Origin: Planctomycetota bacterium
GTDB lineage: Bacteria; Planctomycetota; UBA8742; UBA2392
NCBI GenBank assembly: GCA_020845475.1
Contig: JADLFN010000028.1
Span: 38,010-102,009 of the forward strand
Length of the DNA stretch: 64,000 nucleotides
Reading direction: 5' to 3'
A program made the translations under genes and the position numbers. This document shows, in pieces, positions 16,905 to 25,749 of this stretch (positions within the stretch are counted from its first letter, which is position 1; every line of letters starts with the position of its first letter). The notes under the pieces were generated by a model that saw only the letters and a list, made by a program, of their open reading frames with translations, ran no database searches and had not been told where the DNA came from.

Positions 16905-19900
16905 ATGAATCCGCTTGTCGTGCTGCTCATTATTGCGCTGGTGATTTTCGCGATCATCGGTGTGATTGCCACGATCGCCAAGTTGTTCGAGCGGCCCGCG
17001 CAGGACATGCCGGTGCGCTGGTGTTCCGCGTGTCAGGGTATGCGGGCGTTTGTCGAGGGGCGCTGCATTTCATGCAATTGCACCAACGCCGAATCCGTGC
17101 GCTGCCAGATCGAGCATTGCCTGTTGGGCACCTACGACGCGCGGCTGCTGGCGGCGACCCATCGGCTTGAAGCCGCTCAGGTGGAAGCGCTTGAACGTTT
17201 CTACCTCGACACGCTCAAGGCCGTGCTGCGCGAGTCGGGCACCATTCACAACGCCGTGGGCATCATGGGGCGTTTCAGCCAGCGCATGCCTGCACCGGCG
17301 ACGTCGGCTGCGCCAGCCGCAGCGCGCCCGTCTGCGCCGCAGTTCGCACAAGAGAACAACCCGGCGCCAACGCCGACGGTGGTCGCCAATCAATTCTGGG
17401 GGCAGCGCGAGCCCGTTGTTCACGCGAAACCGGTCGAGCCGCAAATCGTGGCGGCGCCCCCGATCAACCTCGAGACGCGCGATTTCACGCGCGCCGAGTT
17501 GCTGGCCGCTCGCGCCGAGGCTGCGCCGCCCGTGCAGGCACCGCTAGTTCAGCCACTGCCAATCATTCCGCCGCCGCCCGCCGAGCCGCCCGTGCCAGTG
17601 GCCGAGCGCCTGACGCGGCTGCTGCTGGGCCTGGGCGTTTCCGGGCTGGCCATAGCGGCGCTGGTGATTCTCACGGCGCACGACGGCAGCTACAGCCCGC
17701 TGAAGATGCTGGGCTTTGCCGGCGCAACGACGGGCATCTTCTGCGGCGGCGTAGCGTTTTCGCTTTGGCTCAAACTCGAGCGCACGGCGGGCGCGTTCTA
17801 TGCGCTGGCAGCGCTGTTCTTGCCGCTCAACGCGCTTGCGGGCCATGTGTTTGGTGTGTGGCCGATTGACGACACCGTTGCGCACTGGGGTCTTGTCAGT
17901 CTGGCCTGTTCGTGCGTTTACGCGGCTTGCGCGGGCGTGCTGCGCTCGCGACTGTTTGCGTTGCTTTCGGGTATCGCGTTTGTGGCGGGAGCGGGATTCT
18001 CCCTTGAGGCAATGGTGCTGCGCGATGTGCTGGTGCCGTGGATGCGCGATGGGCTCTTTGCGGCGATTTCGCTGGGCATGGGCGTCGCCTGTGCGCTGGT
18101 CATGCGTCAGAAGTTTGGCCACTGGACATTAGCCATTCCCGGGGGCGAGACGCTGCAGGCGCTGCTCGCCGGGCGTGTGCTGGGCGAAGAAGGCCGTGAA
18201 ACGGCGACCGCCAAGCCGCTCGAAGCATGGCAACTGCTGGGCATGCCTCTGCGGCTTTGCGCCGATGGTGCCGCGCTTGCGTCCGGCATCTGGCTGATCT
18301 TGAACGTTGCGTTCGAGGGCAAGCCGGCGCTGCCTGGCTTTGGCGCGGGTGCCGCCGTGCTCGCGGCCTACGTGACGCTGCTGGCGCTGGGACGCGGCTG
18401 GCCGCGCCTGATGTACGCGACTGCGGGGCTCTTCGTGGCGGCGTCGCTGGCGTGGGTGGTTTACTTCGGGCGCGGCGGGCAGAGCCTTGCGCCGGTGTTG
18501 CTGGTGATCGCGGGCGCGCTGTACGCGGGCGAGGTGTTGTTTGGGCGTTTCAAGCGAGCGGAGTTTGGACTGCCGCTGTTTCATGCGGCTCTGGGCCTGG
18601 GTCTGATCGGGCTATTGCTGGTCGGCGCTGAGTTGCCGCGCCTTGAGTTCTGGCGCCGCCAGTTCTCGTTGCAGCCAATCAGCGTGAGTGCGGCGTCAGT
18701 TGCGCTGGGCGGTGCACTGGTTGCAATCCTGTTTGGCTGGTGGTCGAGGCGCGAGGGCTTTGCCTGGGCCACAATCCCGGCACTGTTGGCATTGACGAGT
18801 TGCGTGCTGCTGGGTGCGGACAAGTTGGGTGTGCCAATTCAGGCCGTCTTCACCGCGCTGGTGCTTGTGGGCGCCATCGCGCAGTTCGCCGCCATACTGG
18901 CGCGAAAGCGCCCGGTGCTTGCGGATTGGCTTGGTTGGCAGGCCTTCGGCTATGGCGTGGTGGGTGCGTGTCTTCATGCAGGGCTTCACGCGGCAATCGT
19001 GGCGAATCAAGAGCAGATTGTCTGGATGGCGCCAAGCGTACTGGGTGGCGTCGCGCTGGCGCTGGCTACAGCGCGTGATCGCAAATTCGCTGATGTAGCC
19101 GGCTTTGCCGGGTTCCTTATTCCTGCTGGTGTCCTGGCCGCGCTGCGCACCCTGGAGGCGAACGGCGGCTTCGCGCCCGGGTGGATGTTCGTCTGGTTCG
19201 TTGTCGCAGGAGGGGCGCTGGCGGCATTGGATTACGCCCACGCCCGATTCTCGGCGCGCGAGTTGGCAGTAGCCGCGCGTTCTGTGGCGATAGGCGGGGC
19301 ATGTTTGGCGGCGCTGGGCTCGGCGCTGGCTCTGGGTGTATTGAACTTCCAGCAACTCAAGCCGGAAAACCCGGCGGCGCTGAATCTGGCGCTGCTGGGC
19401 GGCGGGGCCCTTGCGATATGGCAGGCGCTGCGCTGGAAGCAGCCGTGGATGTTGATCGCGGCGGATGTGCTACTTGTGCCCCTCTGCATGTCGCTGGTGT
19501 TTCAGGCTGGCGGCGACTGGCGCTTGCAGGGCGTAGTACTGGGCGGCATGGCCTGCGTTCACGGCGCCATTTTGCTTGCGCCGCTTGGCCAACTCTGGCG
19601 CGCCACGTTGCTCGGGCTGGGCGCCACGCTTGCGGGCGCGGCGGCCTTGTATTCGCTGGGCCAGCTCGGCCTGGAAACGCACCTGCTGCCCGTTCCGGCG
19701 TTGGCGCTGAGCGCGGCTTTCTTTGCCCTTGCAAGCGTGCGCAAGAGCCACATCGCGCTGAGCATGGCAGCCAGCGCGTGCGTCGGACTGGCGTTGCACG
19801 GGCTGCTTCGGCTGGGCGTGTCGCTTGACGGGCTCGAAGTTGCAGCGGCGCTGGGCTTTGCCGGCGCACTGGGCGGCTGCTGGATGCTGCATGCCTCGAG

Positions 19901-21623
19901 CGAAGAGCGCGGCGAGCGGCTGGCGCATTGGGCCTGGGCGCTGCGCGTGCTGGGCGAAGTCACCTGCGCCGCGGCTGGACTGGTGGCCATGGGTGTTGCC
20001 GTCGATGCGCGATTTGCGCCCGATGCGTTGGTCTCGCCTGCACTGGGCGCGCTGGTGAGCGCGCTGGGTCTGGCGCTTGGAACCGCGCTTGCCATTGCAC
20101 GCGGCGAAGAAAGCTGGCGCGCGGGACAGGGTTTGCTGGCGCTTGTCTTGGCCTCGCTCGGCGCGGCCATGGGCCTGCGTGTGCTCGGCGTCGAGCCCCA
20201 TTGGCTGGGCCTGTGCCTGGTGCCGATTGCCTATGCCGCGCTGTGCGGCGGAATGGCGCTTTCGCGGCGCGAAGAGCCCGCGCATGGGATTACGTTGACT
20301 CTTGGCGGTCTGGCGGTGATGGCCGCGGCTTGTGCGCAGGCATTGATCGGCAACCAGGGCGGAGATGTCTCACGGGGACTGACGCTGGGCACCGCCTCGG
20401 CGAGCCTGTTTGCGGTGCGCTGGCTCTTTGGCGAACGCCACTTCACCTACGGCGGCGCGGCGCTGCTGGCCGCCAGTGCCGCGTTCTGGCTGCACTTTGC
20501 GGGTTTGAATTACGCCGGCATCTGCGCGGGCGAGAGCGCGCTTGCGCTGGCGTTTGTGGGTGTGGGCCTTTGGCGCACTCGGGAAATCACCGAGTCTGCG
20601 CTGGCGATGTGCGGGCTGGCATTGTCAGTGCTGGTGGTACTGGCGCTGGGAGCGCGCGGCGCTGAATGCATTGCCGGCGACCTCCTTCCCTGGACCACGC
20701 TGGCGGCGTTCATTCTGGCGGCGCTGCATTTGTTCGCCGCGCGGCGCGCGAAGCTCTCCTTCCTCGACTTTGCGGCTGCGCCCGCGCTGGCCTTTGGCGC
20801 ATTTTGCGCCATGCGGCATGGGGATTTCGGCGCGACAGCCATTCTCCTCGGCGAAGCGATAGTGGCCTGCGGACTGGTCGGCGCGGGGCTTTGGCGCACG
20901 CGCAATCTGGCGGAGTCGCCGCTGGCGCTTTCGGGATTAGGGCTTTCCGCGCTGGTCACGGTGGCGTTGCCGGCCTTTGAGCGCGGCTTTCTGCGCGAGC
21001 CGCAAATCGCGCTGACACTGGGCCTGTGCCTGCTGCTGGCGGCGCTTCACGGGGCATTGATCGCGCGCACGCGCGTTTCGCAATTCGCGGGACTGATGCT
21101 GCTCTACGTTGCACTGGCGTGGTGTGTGGCGATGCACTGGGCCGGCTTTTCTGCGCCAGAGGTATACCTGCTTGGCCCCGCGCTCTGCCTGGCCGGTCTG
21201 GGCGCCTTCGAGGCCAAGGTGCGCGACGTGCTTTGGCCGCGCGAGTTTACGCCCAATGTGAAGATGGCGCTTGGCATGGCGTTGTTCTTTGTGCCACTGG
21301 TGGCGCACACGCTGGATCTCAACCATGGCTGGGAAGTGGCGATGGTGTTTGTGTCAGCGGCGATTGTCTGCATCTCGGGTGTCGTGCTGAAGCTGCGCGT
21401 GCCGCTGCGCGGCGGCATCGCTGCGGCACTGTTTGCGCTGGTGATTTCGCTGGTGATGGTGATCCCGTTCTCGCGAATGGGTTTTGGCTGGTGGATCGGC
21501 ATTGCAAGCACGCTCTTGATCCTGACCGGCATTGCGCTGGAAAAACGCATCAATGGCTGGTTGCGCAGCAATGTGAAGCAAGTGCGCGACCGCTTTGCCG
21601 CGGCGTTCTCGGGCTGGAAGTGA
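16905..21623 (+). CDS. Giant polytopic membrane protein (DUF2339-like)
   Basis: This 1572-aa protein begins with one membrane helix (residues 3-25). A small Cys cluster follows ('WCSACQ...GRCISCNC', about 39-61, probably zinc-binding), then a helical segment and a Pro/Ala-rich linker to about 225. After that comes an almost uninterrupted series of hydrophobic helices, about forty by eye, up to an R-rich end. The plan (N-terminal soluble part, Pro-rich linker, dozens of TM segments) resembles large DUF2339-type membrane proteins, here much longer than usual. Recurring 'G-x-G-L-W-R-T-R-x-x-x-E-S-x-L-A-x-x-G-L' units around residues 1220-1345 show internal duplication. The function is unknown. 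Confidence 0.8.
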   Translation: MNPLVVLLIIALVIFAIIGVIATIAKLFERPAQDMPVRWCSACQGMRAFVEGRCISCNCTNAESVRCQIEHCLLGTYDARLLAATHRLEAAQVEALERFYLDTLKAVLRESGTIHNAVGIMGRFSQRMPAPATSAAPAAARPSAPQFAQENNPAPTPTVVANQFWGQREPVVHAKPVEPQIVAAPPINLETRDFTRAELLAARAEAAPPVQAPLVQPLPIIPPPPAEPPVPVAERLTRLLLGLGVSGLAIAALVILTAHDGSYSPLKMLGFAGATTGIFCGGVAFSLWLKLERTAGAFYALAALFLPLNALAGHVFGVWPIDDTVAHWGLVSLACSCVYAACAGVLRSRLFALLSGIAFVAGAGFSLEAMVLRDVLVPWMRDGLFAAISLGMGVACALVMRQKFGHWTLAIPGGETLQALLAGRVLGEEGRETATAKPLEAWQLLGMPLRLCADGAALASGIWLILNVAFEGKPALPGFGAGAAVLAAYVTLLALGRGWPRLMYATAGLFVAASLAWVVYFGRGGQSLAPVLLVIAGALYAGEVLFGRFKRAEFGLPLFHAALGLGLIGLLLVGAELPRLEFWRRQFSLQPISVSAASVALGGALVAILFGWWSRREGFAWATIPALLALTSCVLLGADKLGVPIQAVFTALVLVGAIAQFAAILARKRPVLADWLGWQAFGYGVVGACLHAGLHAAIVANQEQIVWMAPSVLGGVALALATARDRKFADVAGFAGFLIPAGVLAALRTLEANGGFAPGWMFVWFVVAGGALAALDYAHARFSARELAVAARSVAIGGACLAALGSALALGVLNFQQLKPENPAALNLALLGGGALAIWQALRWKQPWMLIAADVLLVPLCMSLVFQAGGDWRLQGVVLGGMACVHGAILLAPLGQLWRATLLGLGATLAGAAALYSLGQLGLETHLLPVPALALSAAFFALASVRKSHIALSMAASACVGLALHGLLRLGVSLDGLEVAAALGFAGALGGCWMLHASSEERGERLAHWAWALRVLGEVTCAAAGLVAMGVAVDARFAPDALVSPALGALVSALGLALGTALAIARGEESWRAGQGLLALVLASLGAAMGLRVLGVEPHWLGLCLVPIAYAALCGGMALSRREEPAHGITLTLGGLAVMAAACAQALIGNQGGDVSRGLTLGTASASLFAVRWLFGERHFTYGGAALLAASAAFWLHFAGLNYAGICAGESALALAFVGVGLWRTREITESALAMCGLALSVLVVLALGARGAECIAGDLLPWTTLAAFILAALHLFAARRAKLSFLDFAAAPALAFGAFCAMRHGDFGATAILLGEAIVACGLVGAGLWRTRNLAESPLALSGLGLSALVTVALPAFERGFLREPQIALTLGLCLLLAALHGALIARTRVSQFAGLMLLYVALAWCVAMHWAGFSAPEVYLLGPALCLAGLGAFEAKVRDVLWPREFTPNVKMALGMALFFVPLVAHTLDLNHGWEVAMVFVSAAIVCISGVVLKLRVPLRGGIAAALFALVISLVMVIPFSRMGFGWWIGIASTLLILTGIALEKRINGWLRSNVKQVRDRFAAAFSGWK

Positions 21624-21676
21624 ACACAGAGAGGTTCGGGCACAATTTGGCGACAGCGCCGAATTTGAGCCAGAGC

Positions 21677-22117
21677 CTAGCCGCAGTGCTGTTCAAAGAT
21701 CTGGGTCAGCTCGCGGGCCACGGCTTCAGGGCCATTGCCCTCAATGTGCGAGCGCGGCACAGCGGCGACCACTTTGCCGTCTTTAAACAAGAAGGCGCTG
21801 GGGCTCGAGGGCGGAATCTCGGGGAAGTAGCCGCGCGCTTTGACGGTGGCTTCTTTGTCCTGGCCGGCGAATACGGTAACAACCTTGCCGGGCTTTTTGG
21901 CGGCCTTGCTTAGAGCGAGGTTGAGGCCGGGGCGCGCGGCTCCGGCGGCACAGCCGCACACGGAATTGACGAAGAGCAGCGTGGTGCCCTTGTGGTTGGC
22001 AAGTTCGGCGTCAACGTCGTCGGCTGACTTGAGTTCCTTGATGCCCTTTGTGCTGAGTTCTTCGCGCATGCGGCGAACTGCGGCTTCGAAATCGGCGACA
22101 CTGTCGTAGTGGTGCAT
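21677..22117 (-). CDS. Bacilliredoxin BrxA/BrxB family (YphP/YqiW)
   Basis: The 146-aa protein matches the size and pattern of BrxA/BrxB thiol-disulfide oxidoreductases, which in Firmicutes debacillithiolate proteins. The C-G-C active site is at residues 54-56 in 'LLFVNSVCGCAAGAARPG'. 'TVFAGQDKEATVKARGYFPE' and 'PSSPSAFLFKDGKVV' are family hallmarks. The start has GGAGG seven bases upstream. It is monocistronic, convergent with the giant membrane protein. Bacillithiol use in this organism is not shown by the sequence. Confidence 0.93.
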   Translation of the reverse strand: MHHYDSVADFEAAVRRMREELSTKGIKELKSADDVDAELANHKGTTLLFVNSVCGCAAGAARPGLNLALSKAAKKPGKVVTVFAGQDKEATVKARGYFPEIPPSSPSAFLFKDGKVVAAVPRSHIEGNGPEAVARELTQIFEQHCG

Positions 22118-22175
22118 AGTAGACCTCCGTAGTCCACATTATGCCAAGAGCGCGCGCGTTTGGAAGGGGCGCGCG

Positions 22176-24068
22176 CTATTTGGGCAACGCGGCAAAGTCG
22201 CGCTGAAGCTCGCGCCAAAAGGCGGAAGGCTCGGATTCGAGTTTGCGCATTTCGGCAAGCGTGAGCCATTCGGGATGCTCCGGCGGCCAATCGTGAGGCG
22301 AATCAAAGATAGGCGACGCGTCGAGAATGCGGCATAACAAACGCCAAAGCGGGGTGCCCAGCTTCTCAGCCGACTTTGGCTCTCCCCAATAGTCCACTCC
22401 GGCGGCTTTGCACAATGCCGCAGCCGCGTCACGCGCGACTCGATAGCACACGGGCGCGATGCGCGGCTGAGAAAGATAGTCGCGCGCCAGTTCATCGGAG
22501 TAGCTCAGGGCGAACTTCTGGGCGGATTCCTCGCCTCCGGGTCCGCTGGAGGCGAAGTAAACGAGCCACTCGCGCGCCATCCACTTGAACATGAGGTCGG
22601 ATCCGCCGGCGTCGCGTTGAATCGCCTTCATGATGCTTGCCCAGACTGCTGGTTCGTCGCGAATCATGGGGGCGTAATGATCTTGGCTGAGGTACTTGAT
22701 TGAATCGTAGAAATGAAAGCGCAGATCGCGTCGCGCCGAAATTGCGAACGGCAGCCAATATCGGGGAATGCCATCGAATGACCTGACGAAGTTTGGACGG
22801 AACCAGGCGTCGTCGTACATGTCCCTGTTAGAGTGAAAGAACGCGTTGGTGCACTCGTCAATGGGTGTTTGCGGGAAGCGATCGGGATATGCCGCGAGAA
22901 AGCGATCGACTGCCTTTTTGTCGTCGCCAAGGTACTCGTGCCCGCGCCGATAGAGCCAGTACTTGAGATCTTCGTGATCCTCGGGCGGTTCTTTAGCAAT
23001 TCGGGCAAACGGGTGCGCCTTAATCGTCTTGGCCGACTCTTGGACGACGATGTTGGGGTGCGATGTCAGGTAACTCCACGTTGCGTCGTCCAGGGAACGA
23101 AAGGCCTCAATCTCCCTGATTGAGTACAGTCCGCGTGAGCCGTGGTGACGAATGCTCGGCGTACGTGCATCGACTGCCAGCCTTTCAATCTCGAACAGCG
23201 CGCGGTTGCGCGGGTCCGGCACAAGAGGGAACGATTTCTCTCGCGCTGCCTTGAGGGCTTGATCGACACGCTCAGTGGGTTTGTCCGGGTAAACGATAAG
23301 GGGCTTGTTGCCGCATGCGAATTGAAGTGCGGCGCGGCGGGCCGCGCTGCCGGGTGGGAGCGTGAGCGCCGTGAGTTCTTCGCGAGAGAAGCCTTCGATG
23401 TTTTCGCGATAATATCTGGCGCCTGCGAGGATGGGCAGAGCGGGCAAGATCTCGCGTGCCTTGGCGCTGATTTCCAACCGCTGCAAATCAACCCAGCTTC
23501 GCAGCCTGAGGAAGGACTTCGCGATCTTCTCGTCATTGCTTTCGGCGAGGTTGTCGTGGATGCGGCAGAGCCATATGTCGAGATAGCGCGCGATCTCGGC
23601 ATCAGAAGTCTCGGCGCCGACCTGGTCGAGCGCAAGCGCCGCCAAGGCTGGCATTGACATCGAATGGCCCTGATCGTCCCACAAAGTCATGACGTATTCG
23701 TAGCGTCGCAAGAGCGACGGCAGCAACTCCGGCAGGCGCTGGCGTTTCAAAATGCGTACGCCTTCGACTCCGTACGCGGCTACCACTGGGTCGCGCGCGT
23801 GGGCGAGTTTGATGAAGTAATCGACGTCGCCCGTGCACAGCAGGCGGCCAAAGGCGCGGCGGTCGCGGGGTGAGCAGCCGGAGCTGCCGCTGAAGGTGAA
23901 TTCCTGGCGCGCGCCCCAGTGTTGCATCAGAAAGCGCGTCTCCGAGGCCACGCCGTCTTCTAGGCCTTCCATGAGCTGCTCGTTGCTGAGCAATTCACTG
24001 CTTTGCGGCGACTGGCAGGCTGCAGCCAGCAGGCACATCAGCGCGGCTATGAACTTGAGTTTGGACAT
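22176..24068 (-). CDS. Large lipoprotein of unknown function
   Basis: The ATG at 24068 has GGAG upstream and starts a lipoprotein-type signal (MSKLKFIAALMCLLAAACQS, Cys 18). The 630-aa mature protein is rich in helices, Trp, Tyr and Arg, with no repeats or enzyme motif that I recognise. A run of paired helices around residues 60-330 ('DPVVAAYGVEGVRILKRQRLPELLPSLLRR') hints at HEAT-like packing in the first half. It lies 58 nt downstream of the bacilliredoxin start region on the same strand and could be the promoter-proximal gene of that pair. Periplasmic location is inferred from the signal. Confidence 0.78.
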   Translation of the reverse strand: MSKLKFIAALMCLLAAACQSPQSSELLSNEQLMEGLEDGVASETRFLMQHWGARQEFTFSGSSGCSPRDRRAFGRLLCTGDVDYFIKLAHARDPVVAAYGVEGVRILKRQRLPELLPSLLRRYEYVMTLWDDQGHSMSMPALAALALDQVGAETSDAEIARYLDIWLCRIHDNLAESNDEKIAKSFLRLRSWVDLQRLEISAKAREILPALPILAGARYYRENIEGFSREELTALTLPPGSAARRAALQFACGNKPLIVYPDKPTERVDQALKAAREKSFPLVPDPRNRALFEIERLAVDARTPSIRHHGSRGLYSIREIEAFRSLDDATWSYLTSHPNIVVQESAKTIKAHPFARIAKEPPEDHEDLKYWLYRRGHEYLGDDKKAVDRFLAAYPDRFPQTPIDECTNAFFHSNRDMYDDAWFRPNFVRSFDGIPRYWLPFAISARRDLRFHFYDSIKYLSQDHYAPMIRDEPAVWASIMKAIQRDAGGSDLMFKWMAREWLVYFASSGPGGEESAQKFALSYSDELARDYLSQPRIAPVCYRVARDAAAALCKAAGVDYWGEPKSAEKLGTPLWRLLCRILDASPIFDSPHDWPPEHPEWLTLAEMRKLESEPSAFWRELQRDFAALPK

Positions 24069-24186
24069 CTTTGCTCCGGGGTGGAGCGGGGATCTTCGCT
24101 TGATTTTGCTCCCTTGTGACGGTTGGTGCAAGGCTTGGCTCTTTCGAGTGGTGGGTTCATTTGAATGTTCTCCCAAACCTGATCGC

Positions 24187-24321
24187 GGCAAAAGGCTCAA
24201 CGCAGAGGCGCCGAGACGCAGAGAAAAGCCAGGCACGGCCTGCTGCACCCCGATGGCAGGCAGTGGCTAGAAACAACGCGGCCTCGTGCAGTTCTCTGCG
24301 TCTCGGCGGTTTGCCTTTTCC
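24187..24321. repeat. Inverted repeat with CGCCGAGACGCAGAGAA arms
   Basis: Seventeen bases (CGCCGAGACGCAGAGAA) in the left arm recur exactly as complement in the right arm, with further imperfect pairing (GGCAAA/TTTGCC) outside and about 60 nt between. It carries no gene. Similar GACGCAGAG palindromes are common dispersed repeats in environmental bacteria. Confidence 0.75.
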
Positions 24322-24375
24322 AGCCTTCGGGTTGTTGAGCGCTTTCAAACAGACCCACTACCCTCTTCCGAAAGA

Positions 24376-24419
24376 CGGGGACTGTCCCTCGGCGCAAAGG
24401 GCGCGCCGGGGACAGTCCG
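24376..24419. repeat. GGGGACTGTCCC inverted repeat
   Basis: GGGGACTGTCCC is followed by about 20 GC-rich nt and the near-complement GGGGACAGTCC. A related copy lies at 25723-25749. It looks like a REP-type unit. Confidence 0.7.
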
Positions 24420-24426
24420 CTTAAAT

Positions 24427-24456
24427 AACAGGGAGGACCTTTCGGTCCTCCCTGTT
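24427..24456 (-). terminator. Strong hairpin downstream of the VWA gene
   Basis: AACAGGGAGGACC pairs perfectly (13 bp) with GGTCCTCCCTGTT around TTTC. On the minus strand it lies about 65 nt after the VWA stop, followed by ATTTAAG. It could work in both directions. Confidence 0.75.
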
Positions 24457-24521
24457 TCCCCGAGGCGATCTTGCGGGATGACGCCTCGAGCGCACGACTT
24501 TGCCCATCCCGGGGCCTGCGA

Positions 24522-25331
24522 CTAACGCTGGACGTAGATGCCGCCAGCGAGCGCAGCGAGCTGTTGCATGAATGTTTGCGCCGAGCCCACGCCGCCGATG
24601 CAGATGCACACCAGCGTGCAGTCGGTAAAGTGCGTCCACCATGCGGGGAAGTCGGCGAGAATCTGCGAAGCCGAACCGCTTACGTTGGGTGAGCCGTCGG
24701 TGAGCAGGAACATCTTGCCCAGATCCACGGGGTAAACCTGGCAGGCTGTCTTGAGGCAGGCGTAAGTGGGCGTGCCGCCACCGGGGTTTGTGGCCGGGCC
24801 GTTGACCCAGGCAATAGCCGCGCTCTTGTTGCCGGAGGTGGCGGGCTGGAGGCCGCCCCAAAGGAACGTGGTGTAAGTGGGCGCGGCGAACTGAGAGCCG
24901 TAGGAGCAGGCGTCGAACTCGTCGTCATCTGTGAGCATGCCGATGACCGATGTGGTTTCGGCGCGCACGGAAGCGATGCGAGAGCCATACATGCTGCCGG
25001 AGGCGTCGAGCAGGAAGGCGAACTTGCCTTCGCAGGGTTCATCGTAATACGTGGGGGGGATCTCACCGGGCGGGGGTGGATCGGTCTCGGTGGGGGGTAC
25101 GTCATCTTCGCCCACGGGCGGAACGACGATGGGCCCGGGCGGGGGAGGCGGTTGAACCGTGCCGCCACCTGAGCCTGCGGGCGGGGGCAGCTTCATTTTG
25201 ATCATGCCCACGCCGCGATCGTGGGTATCAGTCTTGGTTGAATCCTTGTTTTCGAGTGTCGGCTGAACGGGCGTTTGTGCCCAAGCCGCGCTTGCAAAGA
25301 CGACAACGAGTGCCAGAAGAACTTTGCGCAT
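24522..25331 (-). CDS. Secreted von Willebrand factor A-domain protein
   Basis: The ATG at 25331 has CAGGAAAC upstream and begins a signal peptide (MRKVLLALVVVFASAAWAQ). A Pro/Gly-rich disordered region comes next (about 45-100). A VWA domain follows with a complete start of the MIDAS metal site, D-A-S-G-S-M, and 'LLTDGSPNVSG' carrying the later Asp. The domain is Cys-rich (about six Cys), suggesting disulfides in the periplasm or outside. The 269-aa product would bind a protein ligand through Mg2+ or Ca2+. No partner gene is adjacent. Confidence 0.85.
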   Translation of the reverse strand: MRKVLLALVVVFASAAWAQTPVQPTLENKDSTKTDTHDRGVGMIKMKLPPPAGSGGGTVQPPPPPGPIVVPPVGEDDVPPTETDPPPPGEIPPTYYDEPCEGKFAFLLDASGSMYGSRIASVRAETTSVIGMLTDDDEFDACSYGSQFAAPTYTTFLWGGLQPATSGNKSAAIAWVNGPATNPGGGTPTYACLKTACQVYPVDLGKMFLLTDGSPNVSGSASQILADFPAWWTHFTDCTLVCICIGGVGSAQTFMQQLAALAGGIYVQR

Positions 25332-25722
25332 GACTGTTTCCTGAAGTTGGTTGATTCCCGCAATCGTGCTTTTGCATGGCCTGTGCCAATGTTTTGGCGG
25401 CGCGTGCGTATGGAAACGGGAACGGCTGCAAAGTGGCTCTACGCTTGGCTTGTAGGGCAACGTAGCGTGGCGGTAGCGCGGCGCGTCGGCGCGGTGTAAC
25501 GGCGGGATGGTGGGTGCGCGCCGTTTGGGAACCGTGCGGAAACGGTGTCACCGGCCCTTTGGGGCGTTGGGCGTAACGAAACCGGGGCCCGACTACGCCT
25601 TGCGGGCTTCCAACTTCGCTGAAGCTTCGTTGGACGAGTCGTCGGGCAGGCGCCCACGATTGAGGGCGGAACGAAACCGGGGCGACCTGTTGGCCGCCCC
25701 GGTGTGGTTCGTTCGAGAGTCA
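25332..25722. other. Non-coding spacer between porin 2 and VWA gene
   Basis: I see no protein-like frame here. It holds the porin 2 hairpin terminator (25676-25703) and the VWA leader. In between is GC-rich sequence with several CGGGGC(G/C) stretches. Confidence 0.6.
25676..25703 (-). terminator. Hairpin terminator of porin 2
   Basis: ACCGGGGCG and CGCCCCGGT form a 9-bp stem about 50 nt after the porin 2 stop. On the minus strand it is followed by TTCGTTCC. Confidence 0.65.
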
Positions 25723-25749
25723 GGGACCGTCCCCTGCGGGGACAGTTCC
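25723..25749. repeat. GGGAC-GTCCCC inverted repeat touching the porin 2 stop
   Basis: GGGACCGTCCCC and GGGGACAGTTCC are imperfect complements around TGC. The right arm ends one base before the TAA of porin 2. It is related to the copy at 24376. Confidence 0.65.
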
